64,000 bases of DNA from Pyrenophora tritici-repentis. Its lineage: Eukaryota; Ascomycota; Dothideomycetes; Pleosporales; Pleosporaceae. Both the position numbers and the translations under genes were made by a program. The stretch is taken from assembly GCF_003171515.1 (NCBI RefSeq), contig NC_089399.1:992001-1056000 (forward strand), given 5' to 3'. This document shows positions 34,401 through 43,530 of this stretch, piece after piece; within the stretch, counting starts at the first letter, position 1; every line of letters starts with the position of its first letter. A model generated the notes under the pieces. That model searched no databases. It was not told the origin of the DNA and saw only the letters and a program-made list of their open reading frames with translations.

Positions 34401-35977
34401 CTGAAGATGAAGAGCTCGTATCACTCGACCAGAATGGCACATGGGAGACCACAACCACGATCCCTCCCGACGTATACGCCCTGCCTACTAAGTGGGTATA
34501 CAAATACAAAGTCAAGGACGATGGACAACTCGAGCGCTTCAAGGCTCGACTGGTTGTCTGTGGCAATAGGCAGGAGACCGACTTCTGGCGCGAAACCTAC
34601 GCTGCAGTAGCTCGCGCAACTACACTGAAAGTCCTTCTCGCCCTTGTCGCAACCGAAGACTTAGAATGCGAGCAAGCAGACGTTGTTACCGCCTTTCTCA
34701 ACGGTAAACTAGACAAAGACGAAGTAGTCTATGTCCGCCTGCCAGACGGACGCAAAGCCAAGCTTATCAAAGCTTTGTACGGCCTGCGCCGCTCACCACG
34801 CCTCTGGTACAATGAGCTATCGAGCTATCTCAAGGGTATCGGCTTAGATCCTTTAGAGTCAGATCCATGTGTCTTCAAACACCTAGACGGCAGTCTTATC
34901 CTTGCGTATGTTGATGATATCATCTTCATCACAGCTACGAAGCAACGCATGAAGGAGATCAAAGAGGCTGTATACAAGAAGTACAAGTGTCGAGATCTAG
35001 GACCAATCTCTCACTACCTAGGTCTCCGGATCCGACGCTCACGACCATCCCGACTCATCGAGATCTCAATGGAGTCATATGTCGACAAGCTTGTAGAGGA
35101 GTATAGTCGTCAACACGCGCTCCCTCGCTACACGCCGCTTGATACCTCAGTACTCAAGTTGAAGCTGCGATCTCCAACTGATCTTGCAACTCAACAACAA
35201 ATTCAGAACTACCAAAAGGTTATTGGCAAGCTGCTGTATCCAGCAACCCAACTGCGAGCCGATATATCCTTCCACGTCGCCTATCTCGCCCGCGCTATGA
35301 GCAATCCAACTCAACAACACTACGAGTACGCAATCCAGATCATCGACTATCTCAAGACCTTCAAATCTCTTGTAATGAGCTATCGAGCTACATCTCCACA
35401 CGCACGCATGCCTATCACCATGTATGCGACATCATACGATGACAACAAGAACAACACTAATCCTACGCTACACCTACATGGCTACAGCGACGCCTCATTT
35501 GCTGACGGCGAGGACCGCAAATCAACCTCCGGATACTTGTTCAAACTTGCTGGAGGTACTATCTGTCACAAGTCAGTCAAGCAAAAGCTAGTTACAACCT
35601 CAACAACTGAAGCTGAGTACGTTGCTCTTACCTACGCCGCTAAGGAGGCTACCTGGCTGTACCGTCTGCTACACCAGCTCGGTTACAACGGTACAGATAC
35701 CCATCCTATCCTTATCTACGGAGACAACGCTCCATCTATACAGCTACTACACTCAGAGGGTCATCACGAGCGTACAAAGCACGTCGATATCTACTACCAT
35801 TACATCAAGGATCAAGTCCGCGACGGCAACCTCTACGTAGAGCATGTACGAACTCATGAGATGGCTGCTGACGGCCTCACGAAACCTCTTGAACGACAAG
35901 CCCACAGCAGGTATCTACAACAGCTAGGCCTTACGACTCCAACTATCGAAACAAAGGACTACAACAAAGGTGGATAG
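31448..35977 (+). CDS. Copia gag-pol polyprotein
   Basis: One frame of 1,509 residues from the first ATG (31448); it stays open 27 codons further upstream, but without an ATG. The gag part (about 1-370) has an RG-rich nucleic-acid-binding stretch and a zinc knuckle, CX2CX3HX6C, starting at Cys304. The aspartic protease motif is DTGS with Asp384. The integrase zinc region (HELFGH to CEACMLSK, about 530-575) precedes the catalytic core with HIDIVGP near 591 and the PHQNGVAEA glutamate region. Reverse transcriptase shows the AFLNGKL, LYGLRRSPRLWY and YVDD motifs (1154-1157). RNase H has GYSDASFADG near 1345 and TEAEY. Gag and Pol share a frame with no frameshift or stop between them, so Gag excess must come from another mechanism such as proteolysis or splicing. 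All catalytic motifs look intact. Confidence 0.96.
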   Translation: MAPSTAMDAIPKLQADGSNAYHWEAALKLYANIHSIGGLLDGSYMVTYPETPHYQTEPTTTSSAFNTPQLLLDAQQRVRAHNKEVTTQYDKDYELYRIYNSRESSLTLAILNTVPRSVWDNVMNLPTVRQKYEAITARYREQGVTEECTIWADFFKLRAQDCPSTANFTDKFKAGLAKLDVIADCKLSNKARVYQFILAINNAYPDYGRDRRADLRRNVTLNVDRMCSELIDEARRDDPIKTINTSIRASGGDNNRSQPLGDNNDANRSATRGRGNRGNGRAQRGRGRGSEGATQRPTNTSPYCKHCDCNHTGGGDNCWYTFPHLATEAWRQRQAQQQGKQQPTSTNAAAINAEGFAFTTVHLSEKVQSLTKETSNFKQRFIIDTGSSDHICNDRSKFQILHDTAPATINTGAGPITAKQVGTIQITVVTSEGVLNKVSFTNVLYAPDMFVSVLSHSKLRAKNLYYHGWDSKLYLMPSQQEIAFTPEIDKIPTLLLANTELEAARAFAFATAATTNPTGVLAPYREITLQELHELFGHADPKALKLLVANTTGLRLTTTQAFSCEACMLSKSKKQISRRSPARSTTFLHRIHIDIVGPVTPEGVNGERYWILYTDDYSRYRWIDFTDCKAAITSKLIQHLDKMETQHHVRVSIVHMDNDNMFLNQTTGRYFKDKGIISEPSTAYTPHQNGVAEASNYVVEVRARTMILAAPHISKSYWPYAAQYSIDVLNHSVSSAVLDSKTPRQLLFEHMKVANPVPNLCSFRTFGEAGYVHQPVQRRVQSAKFEPRSVKMYFVGREGSRIYLMWDPVTQSIHRTSSVAWPKHDVKAVVQEDTATTKPDQCFYIQDPPPALDPSSFPHHEVSLPEQGSGYVFDGLEAEAQSSFDFDADIDNYNSLNEVANARATPQRRDTSQNAPRHDEISASFDARNILDGRRRITRPPNRYAAVSRCFATAITEATTTDLPPEPATRKAARLHPYSKQWIAAEDEELVSLDQNGTWETTTTIPPDVYALPTKWVYKYKVKDDGQLERFKARLVVCGNRQETDFWRETYAAVARATTLKVLLALVATEDLECEQADVVTAFLNGKLDKDEVVYVRLPDGRKAKLIKALYGLRRSPRLWYNELSSYLKGIGLDPLESDPCVFKHLDGSLILAYVDDIIFITATKQRMKEIKEAVYKKYKCRDLGPISHYLGLRIRRSRPSRLIEISMESYVDKLVEEYSRQHALPRYTPLDTSVLKLKLRSPTDLATQQQIQNYQKVIGKLLYPATQLRADISFHVAYLARAMSNPTQQHYEYAIQIIDYLKTFKSLVMSYRATSPHARMPITMYATSYDDNKNNTNPTLHLHGYSDASFADGEDRKSTSGYLFKLAGGTICHKSVKQKLVTTSTTEAEYVALTYAAKEATWLYRLLHQLGYNGTDTHPILIYGDNAPSIQLLHSEGHHERTKHVDIYYHYIKDQVRDGNLYVEHVRTHEMAADGLTKPLERQAHSRYLQQLGLTTPTIETKDYNKGG

Positions 35978-35992
35978 AGCAGGACTATCAGG

Positions 35993-36005
35993 TCCTGTGG
36001 GGGTG
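35993..36005 (+). promoter_or_regulatory. Polypurine-like tract before the 3' LTR
   Basis: A G-rich run (TCCTGTGGGGGTG) directly upstream of the 3' LTR, at the position where plus-strand synthesis is primed in LTR elements. It is short and interrupted by T, so the exact primer is uncertain. Confidence 0.6.
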
Positions 36006-36176
36006 TGTCGAGACGCGGTGAGAGCCTTCACTAGTATTCACGGTGAATCAGGCTTCCCGTGCTCTGATTGGCCAGGCACTGATTAGTCAGCTGCTCCGTG
36101 CGCGCACCATAGATATTCTCCCTTCTCCCGTAGCTCCAATACAACAAGTTCACGCACGTTTTCTCCACCTTCATCA
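36006..36176 (+). repeat. 3' LTR of the copia element
   Basis: 171 bp, read as identical to the 5' LTR, followed by the target duplication. It provides the RNA 3' end and polyadenylation region. Confidence 0.95.
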
Positions 36177-36181
36177 GTTTG
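36177..36181. repeat. Right target-site duplication (GTTTG)
   Basis: Second copy of the 5-bp duplication that flanks the copia element. Confidence 0.92.
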
Positions 36182-37504
36182 CCTAAATTAGCCCATTCTA
36201 GAGTACTAAATCTCCCGCCCCCAGATTCTGAGAGCTCGTATCATCCAGTGACATACTGTCTCAGTAGTAGTGGATGTAAGACCCAACATAGAACCATGCA
36301 AGGGCGTCTGTAAAGCTGGGGCTCGTATTCGATTGCACTACAGTAGCCCAACCTTCTAACATCCCCCGCAAAGCTACGCATGAAGTTCTATTACTGTATC
36401 CTTAGCGTCCCAGATCCGACATAGAAGCATGCAAGAACCTCTGCAAAGCTAAGAGCCGTATCCGATCCGATTGAAGTAGCCGGATCCTTTCGGAACCCTT
36501 ACTTGGAAAGCCATGATCCATACTAGACTCGATTGCTGCCTTCTAATCCTCTCGGATCCAACATAGAACCATGCAAGAGCCACTGCAAAGCCACGACTCA
36601 TGTTAGACTCGATTTCCACACCCTGACCTTCTCAAAGCCTCTACAAAACTACAGCTCGTATTCGGTTCGATTGCTGTAGCCTAACTGTCCTACAGCTTAT
36701 GCATAGTCACTGCTCTGCTTATATTCGATTCGCTTGTTCAACCTCTCAGAACCTGTCTTTCTGCCACTCTGAAACGTCTGCTTACCAGCTCAATATCTCC
36801 GTAGGATTCCGGATACCAAGGTATCTAGTCAAGGTACGTCATTTTGCCATGTTGAAGCGTCTACTTACTATGTCACCTTCACCGTATGATTTCATGTATC
36901 CCTGTACCTAATGAAGTTGCGTAACTGAGCTCGGTGCTCTCATACACGTACGTATCACTTGCATTGCATATGGCTCGACTATTACGCCGCGATTCTGCCA
37001 ATCTTGCATATTCGTATACCCCACGCGTGTCCGTTACATTATTGTTGTATGAATCTTGATTGCTTCAAAGTTGATAGTGTAGCGCCGAAATCTCTCTAGG
37101 CAATGTAGAAATGATAGGTGAAAGTCTAGGCGATGTGGTAGTAATGAGATAGCACAGCTTTCAGAGTGCTACCTTGACATTTTTCTCTCGTAATGTTCGG
37201 ATCTGACGGAAAGACTTGTACTGCATGGAAGCCCAGCTGAGACCATCATGAGGAAACCCATGCAAGCTTCCACATCACACTTTGACTGAAAGACAACGCT
37301 GAATGTTCACTGAATAAAAAAAATTCGCTCAGTGCTGTGTAATTGCTCAAGAAATGGACCCCCAACACCCCCAATACGGCCAATGAACAGCAAGAATTCC
37401 CGTGCCGAACGCTACCTGCAAAGGCTCATAATTCTGTAACTTAATAATTTTGAATGCTCAAGACCAAATTCTCATAAAACCCGTGAAAACCATTCGATGA
37501 AACA
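36182..37504. other. Intergenic region with degenerate tandem repeats
   Basis: About 1.3 kb between the retrotransposon and the 3' end of the F-box-like gene. The left third holds the degenerate ~130-bp repeats listed separately. The rest shows no gene, RNA or mobile element that I could recognise. Confidence 0.5.
36283..36690. repeat. Degenerate ~130-bp tandem repeat array
   Basis: Three recognisable copies of a unit built around CAACATAGAACCATGCAAG, then an ACTGCAAAGC-like block, a CTCGTATTCGATT-like block and a TAGCC...CCTTCT block. Copies start near 36283, 36413 and 36551. Partial units with only the AAAGC...CGATTG half lie between them and continue to about 36690. Copies have diverged substantially, many differences being C/T or A/G. 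Not coding in any frame. Confidence 0.75.
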
Positions 37505-39007
37505 TCAACTATCAAAAAACTCCTTGTTCTTATCCATCAGCCCATCCAACTCCTCCATGCTCATCTCTCCTAATCCCTTCTTGAGATGCAAGCTATGCCA
37601 CTGCCTCTTATACCTCTCCACATACCCCTTACTCATCTCCCTCCACGACTCGCCTCCCAACCCCACGAGTTTCTCATCATCCTTCGCAAGCACTTTGGTA
37701 GACCCGCGCAAGCTCGTTTCTATAATCTTGACGCGCTCAACACTGCCAAACGCTGCCACTACTATTCTAACCATCATTGCAATTTCCGATTGGGGGATTC
37801 CCTTGACGTCAATCGTGAGTTCGAGGAGATGTACTTCCTTCACAAGCGCTCGTAACTGGCATCTCCAAAATCGTGGTAGACCGGGTTGTGTGTAGTTTTG
37901 ATGTGGGGGTTCCAAAAGTTCGTATAGTTCATCTGGTGATAACCATCTCATGCAATGCAGCAGTGCACTGTGCCCGAAGTGAAAAGCGAGACGTCGGATG
38001 TGGCGGCGGTTGCCGGGTCCGCATTGCCAGAGGAAGTTTGTGGTTCCTGTGAGGCCAAAGTGAAAGTTTGTGCGGTGGAAGATGTAAGGTAGCATTGTAG
38101 CGGTGATGGGTGGGGATATCCGAAACATGCCGGAGAGACTGATGGGTGGTTCGGCTGACCCAGATGTTCGGGAGAGTGCACCGTGGCACAAATCATAGTC
38201 CCGTGTTAGTCCGGTGGCATACATGAGTATCATCTCTTGAAGCTCTGGAGGCAACCGGAGAAAAGGCTGGAACAAGGGCTGAATTGAGACGGTGTCATTG
38301 GGAGATGGCAGCGGTCCGAGGGCTTGAGACCGTTTGCCGAAGATGTAGTCCGCCGTGTGGAGCATCGAGACTCTGGCCGGTAAGTTTGTAAAGTAGAGTT
38401 TATTGAAGTAGTCGCGTGCGGAGACCCAGCCGGAACCACAGCGAATGACAAGTTGGTAGTAGTTGTTTGGCGGGACAGATTTGGATTGGGGTGGTGGCCA
38501 GCTTCCGTCGTCCTCGACTGGGCTTGAGGTGTCTTTTGGATACTCCGTAAGGTCAAGTTTATGGGTGGAAATATCGATATTTTCGCTCTTCGTACGCCTT
38601 TTGGTTCCTCTTTCTTTGGTTTCACCATCCACCATCTGGGGCCCAAAAAGTTTAATGGAAACCATCTTCCTACTATCCGTAAATCCCGAGTCGGTAAGCA
38701 CGCAGTGCACAACTTTACCCAGCACAAGTTCGTCCCGGCTTTCAGGATCGGGAGGAAGCAGACTTATCTTTCCCTGAAAATACGTGCTCGAGTCGTGGTC
38801 CAAAGACCATCGTTTCAGATGTTCCAAGAAGACCCTTCGCTGCTGTTTCTGGACCCAAAGCCGATTCGAGAGGTTTCTAGGGGATCTCGGAGGAGTTAAG
38901 AGACGCGTTGTGGAAGGCTTGGGGGTCGGCGGTCGACTCGCGTCGTACGAGGCCATAGCCGGTGTTTCGGGTTCACCGGTGTCGACGGTGCTGCGTGCGC
39001 GAGTCAT
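37505..39007 (-). CDS. Hypothetical protein with F-box/2EXR-like motif
   Basis: An intronless frame of 500 residues starting at the ATG at 39007. The N-terminal 60 residues are Pro/Ser/Thr-rich with SPR and TPP motifs. Around residue 250, FLRLPPELQEMILMYATG has the pattern of the F-box-like/2EXR domains common in large fungal families, usually followed by a variable region as here. There are no transmembrane segments. Proteins of this kind may be adaptor subunits of ubiquitin ligases, but the motif is short and the assignment is tentative. Strong codon-level coding character and length support a real gene. Confidence 0.7.
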   Translation of the reverse strand: MTRARSTVDTGEPETPAMASYDASRPPTPKPSTTRLLTPPRSPRNLSNRLWVQKQQRRVFLEHLKRWSLDHDSSTYFQGKISLLPPDPESRDELVLGKVVHCVLTDSGFTDSRKMVSIKLFGPQMVDGETKERGTKRRTKSENIDISTHKLDLTEYPKDTSSPVEDDGSWPPPQSKSVPPNNYYQLVIRCGSGWVSARDYFNKLYFTNLPARVSMLHTADYIFGKRSQALGPLPSPNDTVSIQPLFQPFLRLPPELQEMILMYATGLTRDYDLCHGALSRTSGSAEPPISLSGMFRISPPITATMLPYIFHRTNFHFGLTGTTNFLWQCGPGNRRHIRRLAFHFGHSALLHCMRWLSPDELYELLEPPHQNYTQPGLPRFWRCQLRALVKEVHLLELTIDVKGIPQSEIAMMVRIVVAAFGSVERVKIIETSLRGSTKVLAKDDEKLVGLGGESWREMSKGYVERYKRQWHSLHLKKGLGEMSMEELDGLMDKNKEFFDS

Positions 39008-39734
39008 ACTGGTATCGGGGCTGGCACCAGTAGTTCAAGTCAGTCGACTTACTTTTCCAACACCTGAGATAGTTCCGGGCTTCCCGAGCGCTCTTGAAGG
39101 GTCCGGTGGTGAAATTTGTGTTATGAGTTGGACCCTTTCCCCAGAGACAGTTCGAAGACAGATTGTTTCTACAGACACAACACACCGCTACTTTTGCAGC
39201 ACAGTTTCCCACGTGTCGTTTTCCTCCTGCCAATGAAAGTGTTCTTCTAGGAAAGATTGAAAACTTTAAACAGAGCGACGCGGAGATCGAAATGGTGGCG
39301 TTCAGTCTTACAAGACAAACATGTACGGTGTGAAGCTTAACGATGCGTGATGAGGAGATGATAGTGAAAGTAACATGAAAACAACCGGATCTGATTAATG
39401 TAAGTGAACTGTTCAAGTGTAAAGATGTGATTGGATTGAGCTATCGAACTGGCGATGGATGAGTATATTGTGATAGTTTGGTGTCATGATGCATCATGAC
39501 AAACGTGATGCGGAGGTGCAGATCATCTGGAACGCTAGCGCTAAAACAAACAGCTGCGCTAGCCTGTTATGTGCTGGCATAGGAGACGGATAGTTTAGAT
39601 CACAGCTCACGATCATCAGTGGATTGAACAGAGGTTGCAGTAATAAAAAAATCCATTTCGAATATGGCGATCATGCCGGGTATCGTATCGAAAAATGCAC
39701 AACCTAATGCCGTCCTATCATCTACCATGAGCCA
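39008..39734. other. Intergenic region
   Basis: About 730 bp upstream of the F-box-like gene and downstream of the kinetochore gene; both genes run on the minus strand. No additional feature was recognised. Confidence 0.5.
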
Positions 39735-41987
39735 TCAAGCTCTTCCTTCTAGCCAGCCGGCAGCCTTCTCTAGAAGCCCATTGAAGCTCTTGACATTAGC
39801 CAGAAGCCCACCGCCACGCGAGCCGACATCCTTGCCTACCGTCTCCAGTAGCATGCTTAGCGGGATTTCCGGACCCTCGTTTTCTCTTCCTTCCTTGCGC
39901 GCTTGCTCGCGGCCGTTCTTGATCGCAGCCTCAATATCAAACATATTGTCACTAAGCGTATTCCTAGCCTCTACTTTGGCCTTCTCAGCTTCGAAGTGAG
40001 CCTGTATATAGTCCTGCTCAATTGCGATCTCCTCTCGGTTGTTCTGGAGACCAAGTATTTCCTTGCGTAGTTCAGCGTTATCGCGCTTGAACAGTTTTGT
40101 CTTCTTAAAATTGGTACTTAAGACGTCATTAGCGTCCTGCAAGTCCAAGAGCTTCTCATTCAAACTCTCCTTGAAGGACAGGGAAAGGTTGATCTCGCTT
40201 CGCAGTTCCTTGCGTCGGTCAGAGTTTTGTGAGGTCTGCAGGGTCTCAGCCATACGATTGAGGCGATGATCGATAGTTTCTTCCAAGATTGTGCGCGTAG
40301 TATCTGCAACTGTGATACCTCGTACTGCGGACCCCTTGATGCGCATGACGGAGATGGCATGTTTCGGCCCTAAGAACTTTTGACGTTTGCGAGGTGGTAG
40401 CTTCTCTGCCAAAGGTTTATTTCGCGGCACTTGTTTCGGAGAGCGCCGTTTCGTCGCAGGCCTTGGTATAATCTCCGTCTCATCTGCAGAGGGCGCCTCG
40501 TCCTCGGGTAACTCTTCTTGTACAGTAGACGTTTCTTCTACTTCTTCTTCCCGGTTTAAAGGTTCTGCAGGTTTTGCAGGTTTTTTCAGTGTTTTCTCGC
40601 GCTCAGGGGAAGGCTCGTCTACGGCCTCGCCACCTACTGCTGCCATTGGCTCGCTCCGCTTATTCGGTTTTGGCTTGAGTATGACTGGAGTTGCTTGAGG
40701 TTCGCTTTCCGTTGCTGGGGCTTCTTTTCTAAGTCGACCGCGTTGGTTCGGCTGTGGCGTAGGCTCGTTCTCTTCTACTTGAGGCTCAACTTCTAGTGGT
40801 GTGGCTTCTTTACGAGGTCTACCGCGTTTGGTTGGTTGTGGTGTGGGCTCATTATCTTCTTGTTGAAGTTCGACTTCTGGCGGTGTGGCTTCTTTACGAG
40901 GTCTACCGCGCTTCGCTCGTCGTGATACAGTGACAGGCTCCTTTTCGCCTACTTGAGTTTTCGCTTCCTGGCTTACGATTGGTGTTTGTTGCTTCGGCGA
41001 TGAGAGCTCGTCCATGTCCATCTGCGTGTCTTCTTGTACCATGGGCTGTGGTCGTGGTTCACTTCCGACCACCCGTGGTGTAGCCTCATTGGGTTGTGGT
41101 GACAGTTCATCTTCGCTCTCGTCATCCGCTGGGGCAACAATCGGGGTAGCCAAATTGGTTCCGGATCGGGAAACGGAGGATACTCTCGAGCGGCCATTCA
41201 CAGATAGACTCGGTGTTGCAGGAACGGGATCTGTCGACTTTGATCGTCTTGTTGTCGATTTTCGTGATGCCACTGACAGTGCTTCTACTCGGTCGGGAAT
41301 GGGCGTCTGCTGCGGCGTATTACCAGGAAATATGCGCTTTTGTGCTAATGCTTGTGGAGGTGTGCGCTTCATCACCGTCGACTTGGCGAAGACCGTCTCG
41401 CGTACAGTACTGGCGCCTTCGTTCAAGATAGACAGCTCATCTGGCACCTTGTCTCGCTCTTCGCGTATGGGCGAAACTGTGCCAACCATTCTCCTACTCT
41501 TCTCGATGAAGCGCACAACTTCCTCCCGGTCTGGACTCAGCTCATCCTCGTCTGTATTATCTGCCCCTGGCTCCGCCTGCGATGAACCCCGCTTCCTCTT
41601 ACCCAGATGCGGGGTCACATTCTCCTCCCGCGGTGTGCTCTTGCGCTTTACGGAACTGCTACGTTGGATTGACGCGCTCCGGTGTCGCTGTACTGAGCCA
41701 TTCGTGGCACGTGGTGTTCTTTGGACTGGTGTTCGACGCGACGATAGTTGAGGTGGAAGGGAGGCTTGTTTGGCAGGACGTGCCGCAAGAGCGCCAAAGT
41801 TGAATCCAAAAGATGCTTGCACTGAGGAGGGTCTGTAGAAGTCAGCATCGCCATATATGCGTCAGCCTAAGATGGTCATACCCAGCACCGCGCACGCGCT
41901 GTTGTCGATGTTCGCGGCGATCTGCAGCCGATTAGTATTCAAACACACCAAAAACATTCGGGTTGAAGTCTTACCAACTGGCGCCAT
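39735..41987 (-). CDS. AME1: Inner kinetochore protein Ame1-like (CENP-U/Mis17 family)
   Basis: Three exons, 41987-41975 (13 nt), 41921-41882 (40 nt) and 41832-39735, give 716 residues beginning MAPVDRREHRQQRVRGAG. The two tiny 5' exons supply an N terminus of the type I associate with fungal Ame1; without them the long exon has no ATG. The middle is disordered and basic, with three 28-residue repeats carrying AT-hook cores (RGRPRK, RGRPRK, RGRLRK) near residues 325, 353 and 381. The C-terminal third has long coiled coils (about 540-680), where family members bind the Mis12 complex and CENP-Q/Okp1. The likely role is linking the CCAN to the outer kinetochore. The family call rests on overall architecture and remembered similarity, so it is probable, not certain. 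It is divergent from the CX9C gene with about 195 bp between the ATGs. Confidence 0.72.
40717..40968. repeat. Three 84-bp in-frame repeats encoding AT-hooks
   Basis: Units of 84 bp (28 codons) start near 40717, 40801 and 40885 on the plus coordinate. Each encodes, on the minus strand, an RGRP/LRKEA AT-hook followed by an acidic PEVE/NEPTPQP spacer. The two inner units are more alike than the leftmost. The array is likely length-variable between strains. Confidence 0.8.
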
Positions 41988-42182
41988 AACGATGACTATC
42001 CTAACAACTGAGGTTCAAGTGTATTGCTGTCGCGTCATCGAGTTGAGACAGTGTTGTGAGTGCAATGTCAACGCGCTAGTCCCAAAAGCTCCGACTGCCG
42101 AACTACAGTTCACCATCCCCGCAACATTCCCGCTCACGCTCCAAGAGAGAAAAAAAAGCGACCGAATCACGCGAATTCGAAC

Positions 42183-43181
42183 ATGGGCTGGATATGGAGC
42201 AGCGACAACAGTGCGAACGGGCAAGACCAGCTTGACCCCTCTCTGCGCGACTTCCTCAAGAAAGAAGCCCCCACGGGCCCAAAACCTACATTACCGTCTG
42301 CGCCCAAAGAAAAGCCCGCCGCACCACCGACATCAACGCAATCGCAACCGCAGACCCCAGCACAACCAGAGAAACCATTCGTACCTCCACAATCTCAATT
42401 CCAAGACGGCAGATATGCCGACCTCTGGAAAAACTACACCCCGCAAGACATCCTCAACAACCGCGGAAAGTCAGAGCAAGACCGATTACGAGACCTCGTA
42501 GACGCCTACAATGACCGGAAAGCCTCAATCGGGCGTGTAGCAATGGAGAACTGCGCGCTAGAGTACATGGAGCAATTTGAGTGCTTCAGACATCCGACAA
42601 CATGGTGGTCCAAAGGGACCATGTGCATCGCCGAGTCGCGCAAGTTCAACCGCTGCTACGGCATACAATCCAAGTTCCTCAAGGCGCTGGGATACATGAC
42701 TATGGATGCGCGGACACCAGAGGAAGACGAGCGGATACAAATGCACGCAGACAAGCTCTACCAGCAAATGCTGCAGCAAGAGGCAGAGATAGAAAAGGCC
42801 AAAGCTGAAGGACGGCCCGAGCCCAAGTTCGAAAGTGTCCTGTCCAAACGCAACGTCGCGCAAGCTATGGGAGGTGTTGCTTCATCGACTACTGTTCCTG
42901 TAGCAGAGACTAGCAAGTCGAGCGTTTCAGACGACAACGACATTTGGAGTCAGATCAGGCCAGAGGCGCGGAAAGAGTACGAGAAGAAGCTAGCGAAGAT
43001 GTCGCCGGAAGAGCGCGAGATTGAGAGGATGGCGGTAGAAGGCGAGATCAAGGCACAGACCGGCGTCACGAAGCAACTAGAGCAGACATTCATCGAGGAA
43101 CGCGTTGCTCGGATGAAGAGGAGAGAGGCCGGTCAGGCAACTTTTGGTGATACGATTAAGACTTTGTGGGGCTGGGGCTAG
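42183..43181 (+). CDS. Twin-CX9C protein of the DUF3128 (Emi1-like) type
   Basis: An intronless frame of 332 residues from the ATG at 42183 (MGWIWSSD). The frame is open further upstream, but this ATG fits the short MGW start of related fungal proteins. After a Pro/Gln-rich N-terminal third, a compact domain near residues 118-160 carries two perfect CX9C motifs (CALEYMEQFEC and CIAESRKFNRC). This is the DUF3128 arrangement seen in yeast Emi1; such motifs form two disulfides and are often imported into the mitochondrial intermembrane space. A charged, helical C-terminal region with EER and KR runs follows. The mitochondrial role is inference. It shares a short divergent promoter with the kinetochore gene. 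Confidence 0.8.
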   Translation: MGWIWSSDNSANGQDQLDPSLRDFLKKEAPTGPKPTLPSAPKEKPAAPPTSTQSQPQTPAQPEKPFVPPQSQFQDGRYADLWKNYTPQDILNNRGKSEQDRLRDLVDAYNDRKASIGRVAMENCALEYMEQFECFRHPTTWWSKGTMCIAESRKFNRCYGIQSKFLKALGYMTMDARTPEEDERIQMHADKLYQQMLQQEAEIEKAKAEGRPEPKFESVLSKRNVAQAMGGVASSTTVPVAETSKSSVSDDNDIWSQIRPEARKEYEKKLAKMSPEEREIERMAVEGEIKAQTGVTKQLEQTFIEERVARMKRREAGQATFGDTIKTLWGWG

Positions 43182-43530
43182 AGGTCAACGAATATACATG
43201 TACGTCATGTGTTGAATATGTGTAGGAGTGTCCTTTGCGCTGATCATCTCACTCCATCTTTGCCATTTTCAACCTGACCATAAGGGGCTTCTTGTGCCAG
43301 AGTGTAAACATTGGCTGGTCAAGCCATTCGCTGTTCTTCTCAGCCAAGTCCACTCTCACTGAATCTTGCGCCGGTCATATAATAAGCCCGTTATTACGAC
43401 TTGAGAACATTGATGAAGTTTTCGACTGGCAATGTTGACATTTTTCACAATGCAGTGAACATGGCAATAAACATCGTGTTGACACTCTCCCTAGAATTTC
43501 ACACTAAGTTACCACAGTATCTCCTTCACA
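43182..43530. other. Intergenic region
   Basis: About 350 bp between the CX9C gene and the PPxY membrane-protein gene, both on the plus strand. Nothing recognisable. Confidence 0.5.

Larger units (their letters stand above)
31156..36176 (+). mobile_element. Intact Ty1/copia LTR retrotransposon (5,021 bp)
   Basis: Complete element: two 171-bp LTRs starting TGTCGAG and ending ATCA, a 5-bp target duplication GTTTG on both sides, a primer-binding site immediately after the 5' LTR, one uninterrupted gag-pol frame, and a G-rich polypurine-like tract just before the 3' LTR. The two LTRs read as identical base for base, which implies a recent insertion and no repeat-induced point mutation in the LTRs. 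The domain order protease, integrase, reverse transcriptase, RNase H places it in Ty1/copia (Pseudoviridae-like), not gypsy. It lies between two unrelated minus-strand hypothetical genes and does not break a recognisable gene. Confidence 0.96.

Noticed and set aside
31156..36176. RIP mutation of the retrotransposon
   Set aside because: The two LTRs read as identical and the long frame has no stops, so C-to-T mutation of this copy is not apparent.
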